This document shows, one piece after another, positions 34,251-45,935 of a DNA stretch of 64,000 bases. Position 1 is the stretch's first letter, and each line of letters opens with the position of its first letter. The notes beneath the pieces were generated by a model that saw nothing but the letters and a program-made list of their open reading frames with translations, searched no databases and was not told the DNA's origin. The stretch covers positions 25,436,901-25,500,900 of the forward strand of contig OY987299.1 in assembly GCA_963920635.1 (NCBI GenBank), read 5' to 3'. This DNA comes from Pseudeuparius sepicola. Its lineage: Eukaryota; Arthropoda; Insecta; Coleoptera; Anthribidae. The translations under genes were made by a program, and so were the position numbers.

Positions 34251-34779
34251 AGAAAAGATTTTGTTATTAATTCTGTTGTGTTGGTATTCGCTAGAATCTG
34301 ACATAAAATGACAAAAAAATTCATCAATTTCTTTATCAGTGTAAAATAGAACTTGTCGTGAATCAGTTCATGAAGAAATTGTCAATGTAAAACAGGCTTT
34401 AGAGTAAAGATGCACCAAATATACTGCAGACCGAATATTTGGCCATTCTTTGAACTTTGTCGAGTCTATTTAGATTTCTAATTGTTTGACAAAGTCACAA
34501 AATCTATAATTTTACTAATTATACCCCTTTATACGCCGAACTGTACAGAATCGAACAAAAATATTGTAAAGTAGTGGTTCTTGGTAGGGGGGATACACCC
34601 TTCCTCCCTTCACGATAGAAACAATATTGATGGTATTATTTAGTGGTTAAATACTTCCTGCACTTTCCAGGAATACAAATGTATGGGATTTGTAGCTCTT
34701 AACTCAGTGTGTCTATTAATACGTAAAGCATGTCCCTTTTTGAAATAAAGCAACACAACATATTCCTCCATATCAGGCA

Positions 34780-34920
34780 GTGGACCTACACGCCGAGAAT
34801 TCAGGTCGACCCGACGTCGTCCTCCAAATTAGATTTACGCTCCGGAATAAGAATACGCCAGATTGTGCCCACGCAGATAAAACCCCTAAAATGTCTATAA
34901 ATCCGTTCCTGGGATTTGAA
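34780..34920. repeat. Dispersed repeat D2, copy 1
   Basis: Inverse-orientation match to 48985-49190: TTAGATTTACGCTCC, AGAATACGCCAGATTGTGCC, and CCCCTAAAATGTCTATAAAT. Family unknown; short ORFs in it are not supported. Confidence 0.6.
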
Positions 34921-35782
34921 ACAGAGGCCTACAGGTGCGCGAAAAAGATATACCAATTGGAAATTTGTTTAGAGGAGAAGCAACCATTTCACTCTTTATA
35001 CATAGATCGGTGGTCTACCATTTGATTTTTGGACAACAATTTTTAAGTGGGATTTACAACTTTAGGTGTGTTGGAGAAATGCATAGAAGCGCAATTTCAA
35101 TAGGTCGTGATCACTGAATTTTATTTAGACCTCACTGTTTTCAGGCAAAGATGCGGACAATAGGAAAGTCCAACAAAGTAGATGATCGAGTCCAAAATGG
35201 CGTCTGTGATTTGTAGCACAAACAAAGCGTTGATTGCGGTAAAGCAATTTGCGTTAATTTTGTATACCTTACTTTTGATTTATTTTAGAGTGTTTTTAAG
35301 TAAATATTGAAGTTTTGGTAGTTTCTATTCTGTAATAAGTACATATAAACAGTTTATATGGATAATTAACGATTATTTTATAAATAATTCACAAGCTCAA
35401 AAACGGGAAGCAGCGAGCCGCTAGGTATAAATAAAATCTGAATGTTTTATGGGCACAAAAACCCATCCTCACTGAAAGTTTGGTTTAATCTGCATATTTC
35501 ACACCAGTATCAAATAACTATTGGGCATTGTTACTTATTTAGTGTTTACCTACATGTTATAAATACGAAACAACAAATGAAAGCCTTAAAAAACTTAAAT
35601 TTTTGAATTGTTGTTAAAAATATATTAGGTTATGTATACTTGTTACGTACATAGGTAACTATTTGACTATTACGAGTAGATATATCTGTTTCTCGCGTTT
35701 TTAAGATGTCTAGATAATTCATATTTTGGATGAGTAATTAATTACCCAGCGATGGAAGCGCGTGATATATCCGTCTATCTTA
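34921..35782. other. Intergenic, no gene seen
   Basis: AT-rich sequence without supported features. Confidence 0.35.
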
Positions 35783-36651
35783 TACAGTGTGGTCATTTAA
35801 GTGTGCAACATATGGGATTTTTTTTATTAATTGCACAACCAAAATACAGACATTGCCGAAAGTTGATGCATGTTCAATAATCATATTAGGTTCACTTAGA
35901 ATGGTTGCAAGTTAAACAGCATACAGGATAGGTAAAAAAATATAAAAATTGCACACGAGTAAAGTACCCTTATTTCAAAAAATTCAGCAAAAGGTTATTA
36001 AGAAAAGTTGTTTAGAATTAAAAGCTATGTCTAAATATCAAAACATAGCCTCCTAAGAAAAAAAAATTTCGTCAATTAATTTCCACATTCTTAATAAACA
36101 TTTAAAATAAAAATTTTGCACCTTAAATGAGAGTTTTTTTAATATACACATCATCATCACTAATGTTTTACCTTGTTCAGAAGAATGTTTGCAAAATTTT
36201 AAAGTTTTGTTTAATATCCTTGCAACAAACATGAAGTTTGTGATTAACTAAAAATTACAAATCTAAGTTAATTTTACAAATATGCTTGAATTTGAACAAA
36301 ATTATGCGAAATTGATATAATTTGTATTGATTTATGTAATTGTTTAGGGTGAATATTAAAACAATTTTTTTTAGGAAATTATTAATGTTTTTCAAAAAAA
36401 TATATTTTTTTTCTTAGGAGGCCACGTTTTGGTATTTAGGCATAACTTTTAATTCTTGACAACTATTCTTAATAACATTTTGCTGAATTTTCTGAAATAA
36501 GGGTACTTTACTCTTGTACAATTTTTATATTTTTTGACCTACCCAAATATGATTATCGAACATGCACCAACTTTCGGGAATATTTGTATTTTCATTGTGC
36601 AGTTAATAAAAAAAAATCCAATATGTTGCACACTTAAAGGACCACACTGTA
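35783..36651. mobile_element. Palindromic element TACAGTGTGGTC
   Basis: Ends TACAGTGTGGTCATTTAAGTG and the inverse, arms of about 300 bp (for example TTTGATATTTAGACATAGC-like arms meeting near 36050/36430). The centre has no coding sequence. Confidence 0.82.
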
Positions 36652-36929
36652 TATATATAGAAAATCTGAGACAGTATCACTGACAGCAAACGCTGGCATT
36701 CGCTTTGATGAAGGCAGATGCACATTGTCGATCACAATAATTATGACAAGAGGACAAATTGGTACGTATTTGTGATCCAAAATGTGGCGAGATGTTTATT
36801 TTTTTTACAACTTTGCCCAATAAAAAATTGCGTGCTGTCTTAATGAAAAATCTGCTTCTACTACATGAAGGTACAGTATTAAGGAATGTGGAATTTGGAA
36901 TTTTGGAGTTAAAAGGTGTTTCGGGACAC

Positions 36930-37255
36930 ATTTTGCCAATTTCAAGGCGAAATAAGTATATACCTATAAACAAGTATACACCTTTATTGCAAAACGAAAA
37001 GATGTCTCAAAAAAGTTATGAGTATAAGACCCATTGTGCTACCCTGTTCCTGCCTCTGGGCGAATAAATTATTTTTACATGAAATTGTTGCACTTCAGGA
37101 AGTACCACTGCATACAAAGTTTCATTTAACTTGCATAACTTCTGTATAAGTTATTGCGAAAAATATGTTTTTAAACTGTACCTTTATCACCCTGTTACTT
37201 TCTTATTATGCTTTTTCGAACCTTATGTTTATGGGAAACTTTTTGTTCAAAATGA
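36930..37255 (-). repeat. Dispersed repeat with tRNA-like segment, copy 2
   Basis: Inverse copy of 32620-33010, with the A-box-like AGGGTAGCACAATGGGTCTTA conserved. Confidence 0.5.
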
Positions 37256-37514
37256 CATTTTCCACCTGTCGTATTATGTTGGCACCAAAATGTAAAAACA
37301 TCCTGTAGGTATATCCTTGAAAGATCATCTTTTACGAAGGTATTAATTGGTTTGGCATTGCCACGAAAGCCTGGTCTTCCGCGATTTTTTAAAGGGGTGC
37401 CTATTTAGATGAATAAAAAAAAATCTCCCGTTCAATTTTTAGGGAAAAACCTGACGTTTGGTCGTTACATCTCGCCAAGAACAACTTATAGAAAAAAAAA
37501 TTACAATAATGATA

Positions 37515-38567
37515 TACACTGACCGGCAAAAAAAACCGGCCACTAAAAATTAGCCCCAATTTCAAAGTTGGATTTCTCGCGAACCGCTCATTCGATTTTG
37601 ATGATTTTTTTTTTAAATTGTAGATTAATTCTTCAGTTACGAATGCTATGTCAGAAATTTTTATTCGGAATTTAATTTAAGCGTATACAGGGCGTTACAG
37701 TGAGACGATTTTTTTTCCGAAACTTGCAACACCCTGTCATCCTGTGAGGTGCAACCGCAACAGTAGCTGTTGACAAGTGGAACCACACTATAGCCTCATC
37801 TTTTGTGAACATTTTGTTTTTTGAATCGCGACATTATCTCCGTTCTTGTCGGAGATATACTGTTTTGAAACGAACGCCTCGGAAAAAGGCTTTGCAGGCA
37901 GATTACGTGTAAATAATCAAGGCAGCAGTGTGTCAAACCAAAAAATGCCATTATCTGTGACAGATGTTGCTCGTATCGTTCGTAGCGTTAATAATTGGGG
38001 ATGGCCGGAGTCAACGTTATGTGTCTGCTACCTTTGGTATATCTCGAACAACAGTCCAGGATGCCTGGAATCGATATATGGAAACGGGTAATTTCACCAG
38101 GCGAGTGGGTTCCGGAAGAAAACGGAAGACACTGAACACCCATTTGACAACCGTTGTAAATCTGACATGCATTTTCGCCTATGCCGCCTTGATTATTTAC
38201 CCGTAGAATTTTCTGCCTGCAAAGCCATTTTCCGAGGCGTTCGTTTCAAAACAGTATATCTCCGACAAGAACGGAGATATTGTCGTGATTCAAAAAACAA
38301 AATGTTTAGTGTGGTTCCACTTGTCAACAGTTAGTGTTGCGGCTGCACCTCACAGGGTGTTGCAAGTTTCGAAAAAAAAATCGTCTCACTGTAACGCCCT
38401 GTATACGCTTAAATTAAATTCCGAATAAAAATTTCTGACATAGCATTCGTAACTGAAGAATTAATCTACAATTTTAAAAAAAATTATCAAAATCGAGCGG
38501 TTTGCGAGAAATCCAACTTTGAAAATGGGGCTAATTTTTAGTGGCCGTTTTTTTGCCGGTCAGTGTA
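37515..38567. mobile_element. Fold-back element enclosing a Tc1-type DNA-binding domain
   Basis: Ends TACACTGACCGGCAAAAAAA and its inverse, arms of about 420 bp (37515 to about 37935; about 38200 to 38567). The centre encodes only a helix-turn-helix fragment. Confidence 0.88.
37945..38135 (+). pseudogene. N-terminal helix-turn-helix fragment of a Tc1/mariner transposase
   Basis: MPLSVTDVARIV, then after a frameshift VALIIGDGRSQRYVSATFGI, then SRTTVQDAWNRYMETGNF and RRVGSGRKRKT. This is the paired-like HTH with the GRKRK basic linker that binds terminal repeats. The catalytic domain is absent. Confidence 0.8.
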
Positions 38568-39008
38568 CTTTAGTGCCGACCTCTGAGCATTTCATGACGT
38601 TGTTGAGACCGTTTTAAAAAAACCTATAAATTGAACAACATAAAAATAAAATCTTTATTTACTCAAAATACCACCGGAAAGTTTCATTCATCTGGCTAGC
38701 TACTTCACAGTCAAATCTACTAGCAATATTTTGCCGGCACAAGGCACAATGTTAATAATCAGATTCGCGTCGTCTGCTGCTTGGCAAGGGGGTGGGTAAT
38801 ATTATCTGTACGTGCAGCTTTCCCTAATGTAATCTGGATCATGGGATGGTGGCGGTGGGCTTACCATATGGGGAATTGGCCCTCCCATTTTCTTGCCAGT
38901 AACAATAATTATAAATTCGCCTTAGCGCCCCAGTTTCGGTACTCCAAGAATTGGAAGGAAGGATGCTCGCAGTTTAGAATGGGGCGATCAGATCAGGTAT
39001 AAATACAC
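38568..39008. other. Intergenic, no gene seen
   Basis: 38755-39000 is GC-richer but has no supported gene. Confidence 0.35.
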
Positions 39009-39134
39009 TCCTGGACAAAATTAACACACCACTCATATTTTTCTCGATATTTTTTATATTTTTATATTTTTTTCTCGACAAGTAGGCCACGGACTTTGTT
39101 TGACAGTGACAGTCGTTATTATTTAAGCTAACTA
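39009..39134 (+). mobile_element. Solitary Tc1-type left end
   Basis: CTGGACAAAATTAACACACC then TTTTTCTCGATATTTTTTAT and AAGCTAACTATAGTA, matching the left end of the larger Tc1 element (39785-39837 plus 42437-42520). It is cut off by the 631-bp MITE copy 2. Confidence 0.7.
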
Positions 39135-39139
39135 TAGTA

Positions 39140-39769
39140 TACCCCGATTACTGTAAGAAGTCCCGATTTTGTCAGATGACATTCTCCACAAAATCCCTAG
39201 GAATTTTCTGTTAACCATGGGTATAGCATTGGTATATATGTGTCTCAACCAGTTAATGACGCCACTCATTGATTTCTGATGTGAAAAGTTACCCAAGTGA
39301 TACGAAAAAAAGAACATAATACAATAAAAACCCTATTGCAATCACGATTATACCTCTACAAATAAACATAACTATGTCCTACAACTCATTTTAATAATAA
39401 TTTCAAACGTCATGGAAACACTTTCATTTTGGTATTTTGGTATAATCAGCTACTTGCGGCTGCGTCTACGGTGCGTATACTCGGGCAAATTTTATTTCTG
39501 TGTTGTGAAAGTAACAGGGAAGGTTTTCCGGATCGTTCAAAAAGGTTTAAACTTTGGGCAGTGAAAATATTCGCGGGTTTTGTACGTTTCGTGAGTTTTA
39601 CCGTTATCTGTGTTCTTATTGTTCGTCTTATTAGTAGTTATTCATTGTGCAAATGGGCTCGTTACTGACCTGGACTTATGACCCGGTTGCATTTCTGCAT
39701 TGATGCCAACTTAGGATGGCGAAATTACCAATTGACCCAGTCCCAGTAAGGACTTCTTAAAATAATTTA
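39140..39769 (-). mobile_element. 631-bp TA-flanked MITE, copy 2
   Basis: Inverse-orientation copy of 17203-17833, near full length. Its CAGCTGATTATACCAAAATACC-like stretch (minus strand, about 39425-39455) shows the empty site for the pogo-type insertion seen in copy 3. Confidence 0.85.
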
Positions 39770-39837
39770 ATGCTGACTTTTTTTTCAGTGTGTACGAAAT
39801 TAAGGCACCACTCACATTTTTCTCGATATTTTTTATA

Positions 39838-42436
39838 CAGGGTGGTTCACTTTTATGTGGTAGGACTTTAACATTAGATAGAAAAAGATAATCTAAAATG
39901 AAAATTTTATATCAACATATATCGGGGAAAGCTTAGTTTCCGAGATACAGGGCGTTGAAGTGTTGGAAAAAATATGAAGTATTTTTTACACTGTCCGAAC
40001 CAGTGGAGATATTTAAACCAATATGATAATATGAAGGTCCTGAAATAACCAGTGGTGGAGTTATGGGTTTTCACTATCACTAAATTTAAAAAGTAATTAG
40101 TACGGACCTGTCTCACATCAACGTAAATTTTTTTTTTCGTAAAGTTCTTTCAATTCTCTACAAAAAGTGTATCTTGACATTTTTTTGTATCTGCCACGGT
40201 TGTGTAGTAAATAAATTATTTCGTTTCCATCTCAGCCTTTTTTGCCTAAAAATGTGTTTTCTAAGATTATTGATAAATATCGCAAATAACAGAAATTAAT
40301 TATGGAACACTTATCGGATTCAGCTATTTTATTTTTAATTTTATGGAAACAATTTTAAAAATAAACTGGCACTTGGTTTGAGGTACATTACTTTATTATC
40401 ATTTTAACATTTTTATCAAATCTAGTATTATTTCTTAATAATTTTTATAATTCTAAATTTGTACAACATTCAACAATTGTTCAAAATGTGATCCATTCTG
40501 TTGCACACATAATTCACTTCGACGCCTAACGGATTGAACAGCATCGATTAAATTGCCATTTCTCAATTCATCGCACGCATTTCTGATACGATCAATAAGT
40601 TGTTCCATTGTTTCTACAGGAGTCGCATAGAGTTGTTCTTTTAAAAATCCCCATACGAAGAAGTCCAGAGGTGTTATGTCCGGAGAACGTGGTGGCCAAG
40701 CGACCGGTCCCCCTCGTCCGATCCACCTATTTGGAAAGTTATTATTTAACCAGTTCCTCACATTTCGGTGAAAATGTGCAGGACAGCCGTCAAGTTGGAA
40801 CCAAGCCAACAATATTAAGTTTAAAGTAATGTCTTCCCACATATTATTATGCTCAGCTACTAAAAACTCCAAAAAATTGTCACCATTCACTCGCTGTGGC
40901 AAAAAAAAGGGTCCAAACAGATGATGGTTGTACAGTCCAATCCAAACATTGACACTAAATTCGACCTGAAAATTTCTTGGCCGGATTGCATGTGGGTTTT
41001 CTTGTGCCCAAATATGCTGATTATGAAAGTTTACTACTCCACGACGAGTAAAACACGACTCATCCGTCCATAAAATGTTATTTAAAAATTGTCTATTTCC
41101 TTCAATTGACTCCAAAATCCATCGGCAAAACACTAATCTTCTTTCTGCATCGCCGGGCCTTAAACCTTGTACGGGTTGTAGATGATACGCATGCCTGTGA
41201 TCTCTTTTTAAAGCTCGCAAAATTGCAGACTTTGAAACACGTAGGGCCACTGACACTCTTCTGCTACTTGTTGTAGGATTCCTATCGAATTCACGAAGAA
41301 TCTCATTGTTGCGTCTGACTTGTTGGATATTGTTTTCATTTCCTCGTTCGACGATTCTAGTTCTCAGACCGCGAGTTCTGAATTGCCGGTGCATGTTAAC
41401 AAACACCGAGGGACGCGGATGGCGCCTATTTGGAAATCGCCTCCGGTATTCTCTGGCTGCTTCCGCAGAGTTCCCATTTGCAACTCCATAGCAGCCTGCT
41501 CTTCATTTGTAAATTGGAACGGCATTTTAATTATTAACAAAGACAAACTGCGGCGCTGCTTCGTTCATCTACTGGATGACAGATTATTGTATTATTAACT
41601 GTGGATAAGATTTTCTTTTCCACGGCACACTTATCTTCACCAGTACGGCGATGCAGAAAGGACATTAGTATTTTGCCGATGGATTTTGTAGTCAAAGGAA
41701 ATAAGACAATTTTTAAATAACATTTTATGGGCGGAAGAATCGTGTTTTACTCGTCGTGGTATAATTTAGAATTCTACAAATTTAGAATTATAAAAATTAT
41801 TAAGAAATAATACAGATTTGATAAAAATGTTAAAATGATAATAAAATAATGTACCTCAAACCAAGTGCCAGTTTATTTTTAAAATTGTTTCCATAAAATT
41901 AAAAATAAAATAGCTGAATCCGATAAGTGTTCCATAATTAATTTCTGTTATTTGCGATATTTATCAATAATCTTAGAAAACACATTTTTAGGCAAAAAAG
42001 GCTGAGATGGAAACGAAATAATTTATTTACTACACAACCGTGGCAGATACAAAAAAATGTCAAGATACACTTTTTGTAGAGAATTGAAAGAACTTTACGA
42101 AAAAAAAATTTACGTTGATGTGAGACAGGTCCGTACTAATTACTTTTTAAATTTAGTGATAGTGAAAACCCATAACTCCACCACTGGTTATTTCAGGACC
42201 TTCATATTATCACTAAATATCGTAGTCAAAAAGGTGGTACTACACATCAAATTTGGTTTAAATATCTCCACTGGTTCGGACAGTGTAAAAAATACTTCAT
42301 ATTTTTTCCAACACTTCAACGCCCTGTATCTCGGAAACTAAGCTTTCCCCGATATATGTTGATATAAAATTTTCATTTTAGATTATCTTTTTCTATCTAA
42401 TGTTAAAGTCCTACCACATAAAAGTGAACCACCCTG
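39838..42436 (-). mobile_element. 2.6-kb mariner-type element with ~0.6-kb inverted arms
   Basis: Ends CAGGGTGGTTCACTTTTATG and its inverse, TA at 39836-39837 and 42437-42438. The arms run from 39838 to about 40462 and from about 41773 to 42436. The left arm includes the transposase stop codon, and the right arm also carries an inverted copy of an internal transposase segment (41640-41770 against 41040-41155). So the right end looks like an inverted duplicate of the left end. Confidence 0.88.
40453..41525 (-). CDS. Mariner-family transposase (DD41D/DD36D spacing), nearly intact
   Basis: A 317-codon frame (40453-41406) plus the N-terminus MPFQFTNEEQAAM at 41525, joined across a small frameshifting deletion near 41488. 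The conserved N-terminal YGVANGN..AAREYRRRFPNRRHP (DUF4817-type) is readable in the shifted frame. Then come a helix-turn-helix (RVSVALRVSKSAILRALKR), WTDESCF (D115 of the 317-aa frame), FQLDGCPAHF (D206), and WPPRSPDITPLDFFVWG (D243 and D248). Spacing is 36 residues to D243 or 41 to D248; the latter would match the DD41D subgroup. The enzyme cuts and pastes the element at TA. One frameshift makes this copy probably inactive. Confidence 0.85.
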
Positions 42437-42700
42437 TATTTTTATATATTTTTTCGCGACAAGTAGGCCATGGACCTTGTTTTACAGTGACAGTTGTTAT
42501 TTAAGCTAACTATAGTATCAAATAACTTTGTTTTGACAGTAATTCGTTTTAAACCTAGGTTTAGACTAAAACTATGTTAACATTTTCTTAAAAAAGTGCT
42601 GATTAAAGCAAAGTGTCTGTGAAAAGCAAGCTTTCGGTTGTGATTGTTTTTATCACATGCATGTTGGAAAGTTCATTTGCGAATAAATCGAGTAAGGAAA

Positions 42701-44640
42701 ATGAACCGCCAAAGAAATTTGTCAATTGGGGATGCAGTGCGAGCATCGATATGTTGCTGGTTTGTTAGGAAGACATCATTCCAGCATGTGACGCATGGTG
42801 AGACGACATAATGAGACGGGCTCTTACCATCGAAGATCAGGGCAAGGGCGAAACCTTACTAATCAAATTGATGATCGTTTTTTAAGACAACGTGCTCTCA
42901 GAGACAGGAGAGTCACAAGCAATCTGCTAAAAAATAAATTAGCAGATTGCATAGATCAAAGTTTTCTCCTTTACCAACGTAACGTCAAAGATGTTCGAAA
43001 TATCGCTATATACAGTGCCCGCCAAATGGAGCAAAAGGCATTACATGTTCGACAATAATGTTGTCTAATATAAGTAATATTGGGCATTCAAATTCATTCA
43101 AATATTTTAGAGCCGCACCACCAAAAGTTACGTACCTTAGGAGAGATGTTGCAGCTGGCAAATCTTTCTCCTCGTCTTCGCCAGACACGCTCACGTCCAT
43201 CTGGAGCTTTAAGGCTAACTCTAGTTTCATCGGAGAGCATAACTTGTTTCCAATCATTGATGTACCAATAATTCTGATGTATAGTCTTGCAAAATTAAAT
43301 CTCTGAACTTTGTGTTCTCTGGTAAGCAATGGTTTTTTGGCCGGTCTTCTGTTGCTCAATCCTGCTTCATGTAAACGGCTTCTCTCCGTTCGAGACGATA
43401 TGAGATCATTAAACGCCGTGACGTCATTTGACATACCTGACAAAAAGGACATTTAATTAAATAGTAAAAAAAGTATAAAATTTAATAAATTTTATTTTTT
43501 TGTGTGCCATATTTGACTTTACAATTGTTTGCCTATCATCCAAACGTGATATTTTTTAGTTATGGACCCTTTTTGGGTCGTAATTTGCTAGTTTCAAGAA
43601 AAACTCAACTAACAAGGTGCAATTTTTATATTTTTTCAAAAAAATCAAAAATTTATCATTGTCATAATTTTTTTCTGAAAATTGGGACATATGGGTAAAA
43701 TAAAATTCCAAGCAACTTTTTCAAATAACTTTTTTCGATAAAATCACAAATAAAGGGTATTTTGGCAATTTATTTAATTAAATGCCTTTTTGACAGGTAT
43801 GTCAAATGACGTTACGACGTTTAATGATCTCATTTCGAATCTTTTTGGAAGCAGAGATGATCGCCCAGAGTAGTTTCATCACTGTATATTGTCTCGAACG
43901 GAGAGAAGCCCTTTAAATGAAGCAGGATTGAGCAACAGAAGACCGGCGAAAAAAACCATTGCTTACCAGAGAACACAAAGTTCAGAGATTTAATTTTGGA
44001 AGACTCTACATCACAATTATTGGTACATCAATGATTGGAAACAAGTTATGCTCTCCGATGAAACTAGAGTTAGCCTTAAAGCTCCAGATGGATGTGAGCG
44101 TGTCTGGCGAAGACGAGGAGAAAGATTTGCCAGCTGCAATATCTCTCCTAAGGTACGTTTTGGTGGTGGCTCTAAAATATTTGGGGGGGGGGGGGGGGGA
44201 ATTTGCTTCGATGCTCGTACGGAGTTGGTCCCTATACACTATACACACGAGGTCTATGAATGCCCAGTATTACTTAGACAACATTATTGTCGAACATGTA
44301 ATGCCTTTTGTTCCATTTGTTGGACCTAATTTTTTATTCATGCAGGACAACGCTCGTAACCATTTGGCTAGTCAGATTATTGGCTTCCTAATGATGTTAT
44401 TATCGATTTATTACAGTTGCCAGTGGCCACCCAACAGTCCTGACATGAATCCTATAGAGCATCTATGGAACTATTCCAAAAAAAAAGATTCGAAATCGTG
44501 CTAATCACAAACAACTCATAGAGGTCGCTATTGAAGAATGGGAGAATATTCCGCAAGCTTTTATTGAACATTTGATATCAAGCATGCCTCGACGCATGAA
44601 TACAGTGATAAGAAGTAGAGGAGGGCCTACACGGCATTAG
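42701..44640 (+). pseudogene. Tc1-type DD34E transposase, frameshifted and with an inverted internal duplication
   Basis: MNRQRNLSIGDAVRA, then RMVRRHNETGSYHRRSGQGR (HTH and basic linker), then RVTSNLLKNKL. A reversed copy of the middle lies on the minus strand (43016-43452), a spacer follows, and the forward copy (about 43786-44340) has REHKVQRFNF, MLSDETRVSLKAPDG (first D) and FMQDNARNH (second D). Then WPPNSPDMNPIEHLW (third acidic residue E) and a C-terminus PRRMNTVIRSRGGPTRH ending at 44640. A G13-14 run and several frameshifts break it. Confidence 0.85.
43016..44328. repeat. Inverted duplication inside the Tc1 transposase gene
   Basis: 43016-43452 and 43786-44328 are inverted copies, both ending with GTCGAACATGTAATGCC on their outer side and sharing TCAAATGACGT near the inner side. 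The left arm lacks about 110 bp present in the right. The spacer of about 330 bp is AT-rich and non-coding. Confidence 0.88.
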
Positions 44641-45111
44641 TGTTGACCCAGATGCATTTATTCGGTTTTGCTGATTTTTTTCTTTTTTAATTTGGAGTTA
44701 TGCTAGCTTAGTTATGCATTTTCAGCAAAAACACATTTTTAATGAAATATTAAGGCAAATTGAGATGATGTTACGGTCATGTTTGACTAATTTGTAGGCG
44801 TTCATTATCATTTCAATGTAACTTAGTTTTATTTTGTGTTTTTATTGTAAATATTTGGATTCAGTATTGCGTTAATTTTGTCCAGAGGACAGACAATGAA
44901 AAAAAAACCCTTTTGAAAAAAAAAGTTTACTGACGAGCAGAAATTACATGTTTTATACCTATACTTATAAATGCAGAGAAGGAGACGCATACTCAGAGTA
45001 ATATTATCTTTAGCTACATGTACATAATACAGGGATGTTACTCGCATATTTCCTATCTAAAATAACGGGAGAGAATAAATAAATACCTTCAATATCTTTA
45101 AAGCGACGATA
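44641..45111. other. 3' flank of Tc1 element and intergenic sequence
   Basis: Includes the Tc1 right end (44868-44886). Nothing else is supported. Confidence 0.4.
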
Positions 45112-45935
45112 TACAGGATGATTTTTTTAGGTCTACCACCGCGATTTTCTCGCTCATTTTGCGGCCTACAAAAAAAACGTAAGAAACAAAAATGTTGCAA
45201 TTTTGGACAGCTAAGTGGCGCTGCAAAAGAAATCGGCATCCATGGCCAACTTGTCGCGCAATATTAAAAAAACCTCAAATTGAGCAAAAATATTAATGTC
45301 CGTGGAATGTTTATTTTAAGAGACAGAGAAAAACTTTTATATTGAAAATTAATGGCACTAAGAAGCTTTATGCAAAAGGGTACTTAGATAGTTTCAGAAA
45401 ATTACACAGGGTCTTCGGCTCTCTTGAGGCTATGAATTTTTTTGTTTATTTCTTATTAAGCGATTTTCTCGCTTATTTTTGGCCGCACAGAAAATGTGTC
45501 AGAAAACAAAATATGGCAATTTTGGTCAGCGAGGCTACATTAAAAAAGGAATGGGCCTCCATACCCAACTTTTCGCGGTGTACTAAAAAACACTAAAATC
45601 GACAAAAATTTGCATGGTCTCAAGAGAGCCGAAGACCCTGTGTAATTTGCTAAAACTATCTGAGCACCTGGGTAGATAAAGCTTCTCAGTGCCATCAATT
45701 TTCAATATAAAAGTTTTCTTCTGTCTCTAAAAATAAACATTCCACGGCCATTAATAGTTTTGCTCAATTTGAGGTTTTTTAATATTGCGCGACAAGTTGG
45801 CCATGTATGCCGATTTCTTTTGCAGCACCACTTAGCGGTCCAAAATTGCCTCATTTTTGTTTCTTACGTTTTTTTTTGTAGGCCGCAAAATGAGCGAGAA
45901 AATCTCGGTGGTAGACCTAAAAAAATCATCCTGTA
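45112..45935. mobile_element. Palindromic element TACAGGATGATTTTTTTAGG
   Basis: Ends TACAGGATGATTTTTTTAGG and its inverse, arms of about 300 bp with strong identity (including GGCCGCAAAATGAGCGAG). The centre shows CACAGGGTCTTCGGCTCTC and its inverse, an inner palindrome. Confidence 0.85.

Larger units (their letters stand above)
39785..44886 (+). mobile_element. Tc1-type element, interrupted and rearranged
   Basis: The left end (39785-39837, then 42437 onward) is split at a TA by the 2.6-kb mariner element. The right end GCGTTAATTTTGTCCAGA lies at 44868-44886, the inverse of the CTGGACAAAATTAAC left end. Between them is a broken transposase gene with an inverted internal duplication. Confidence 0.7.

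Noticed and set aside
36759..37067. 102-codon plus-strand ORF and its antisense partner
   Set aside because: It overlaps a dispersed repeat on its right side, and no domain is recognised.
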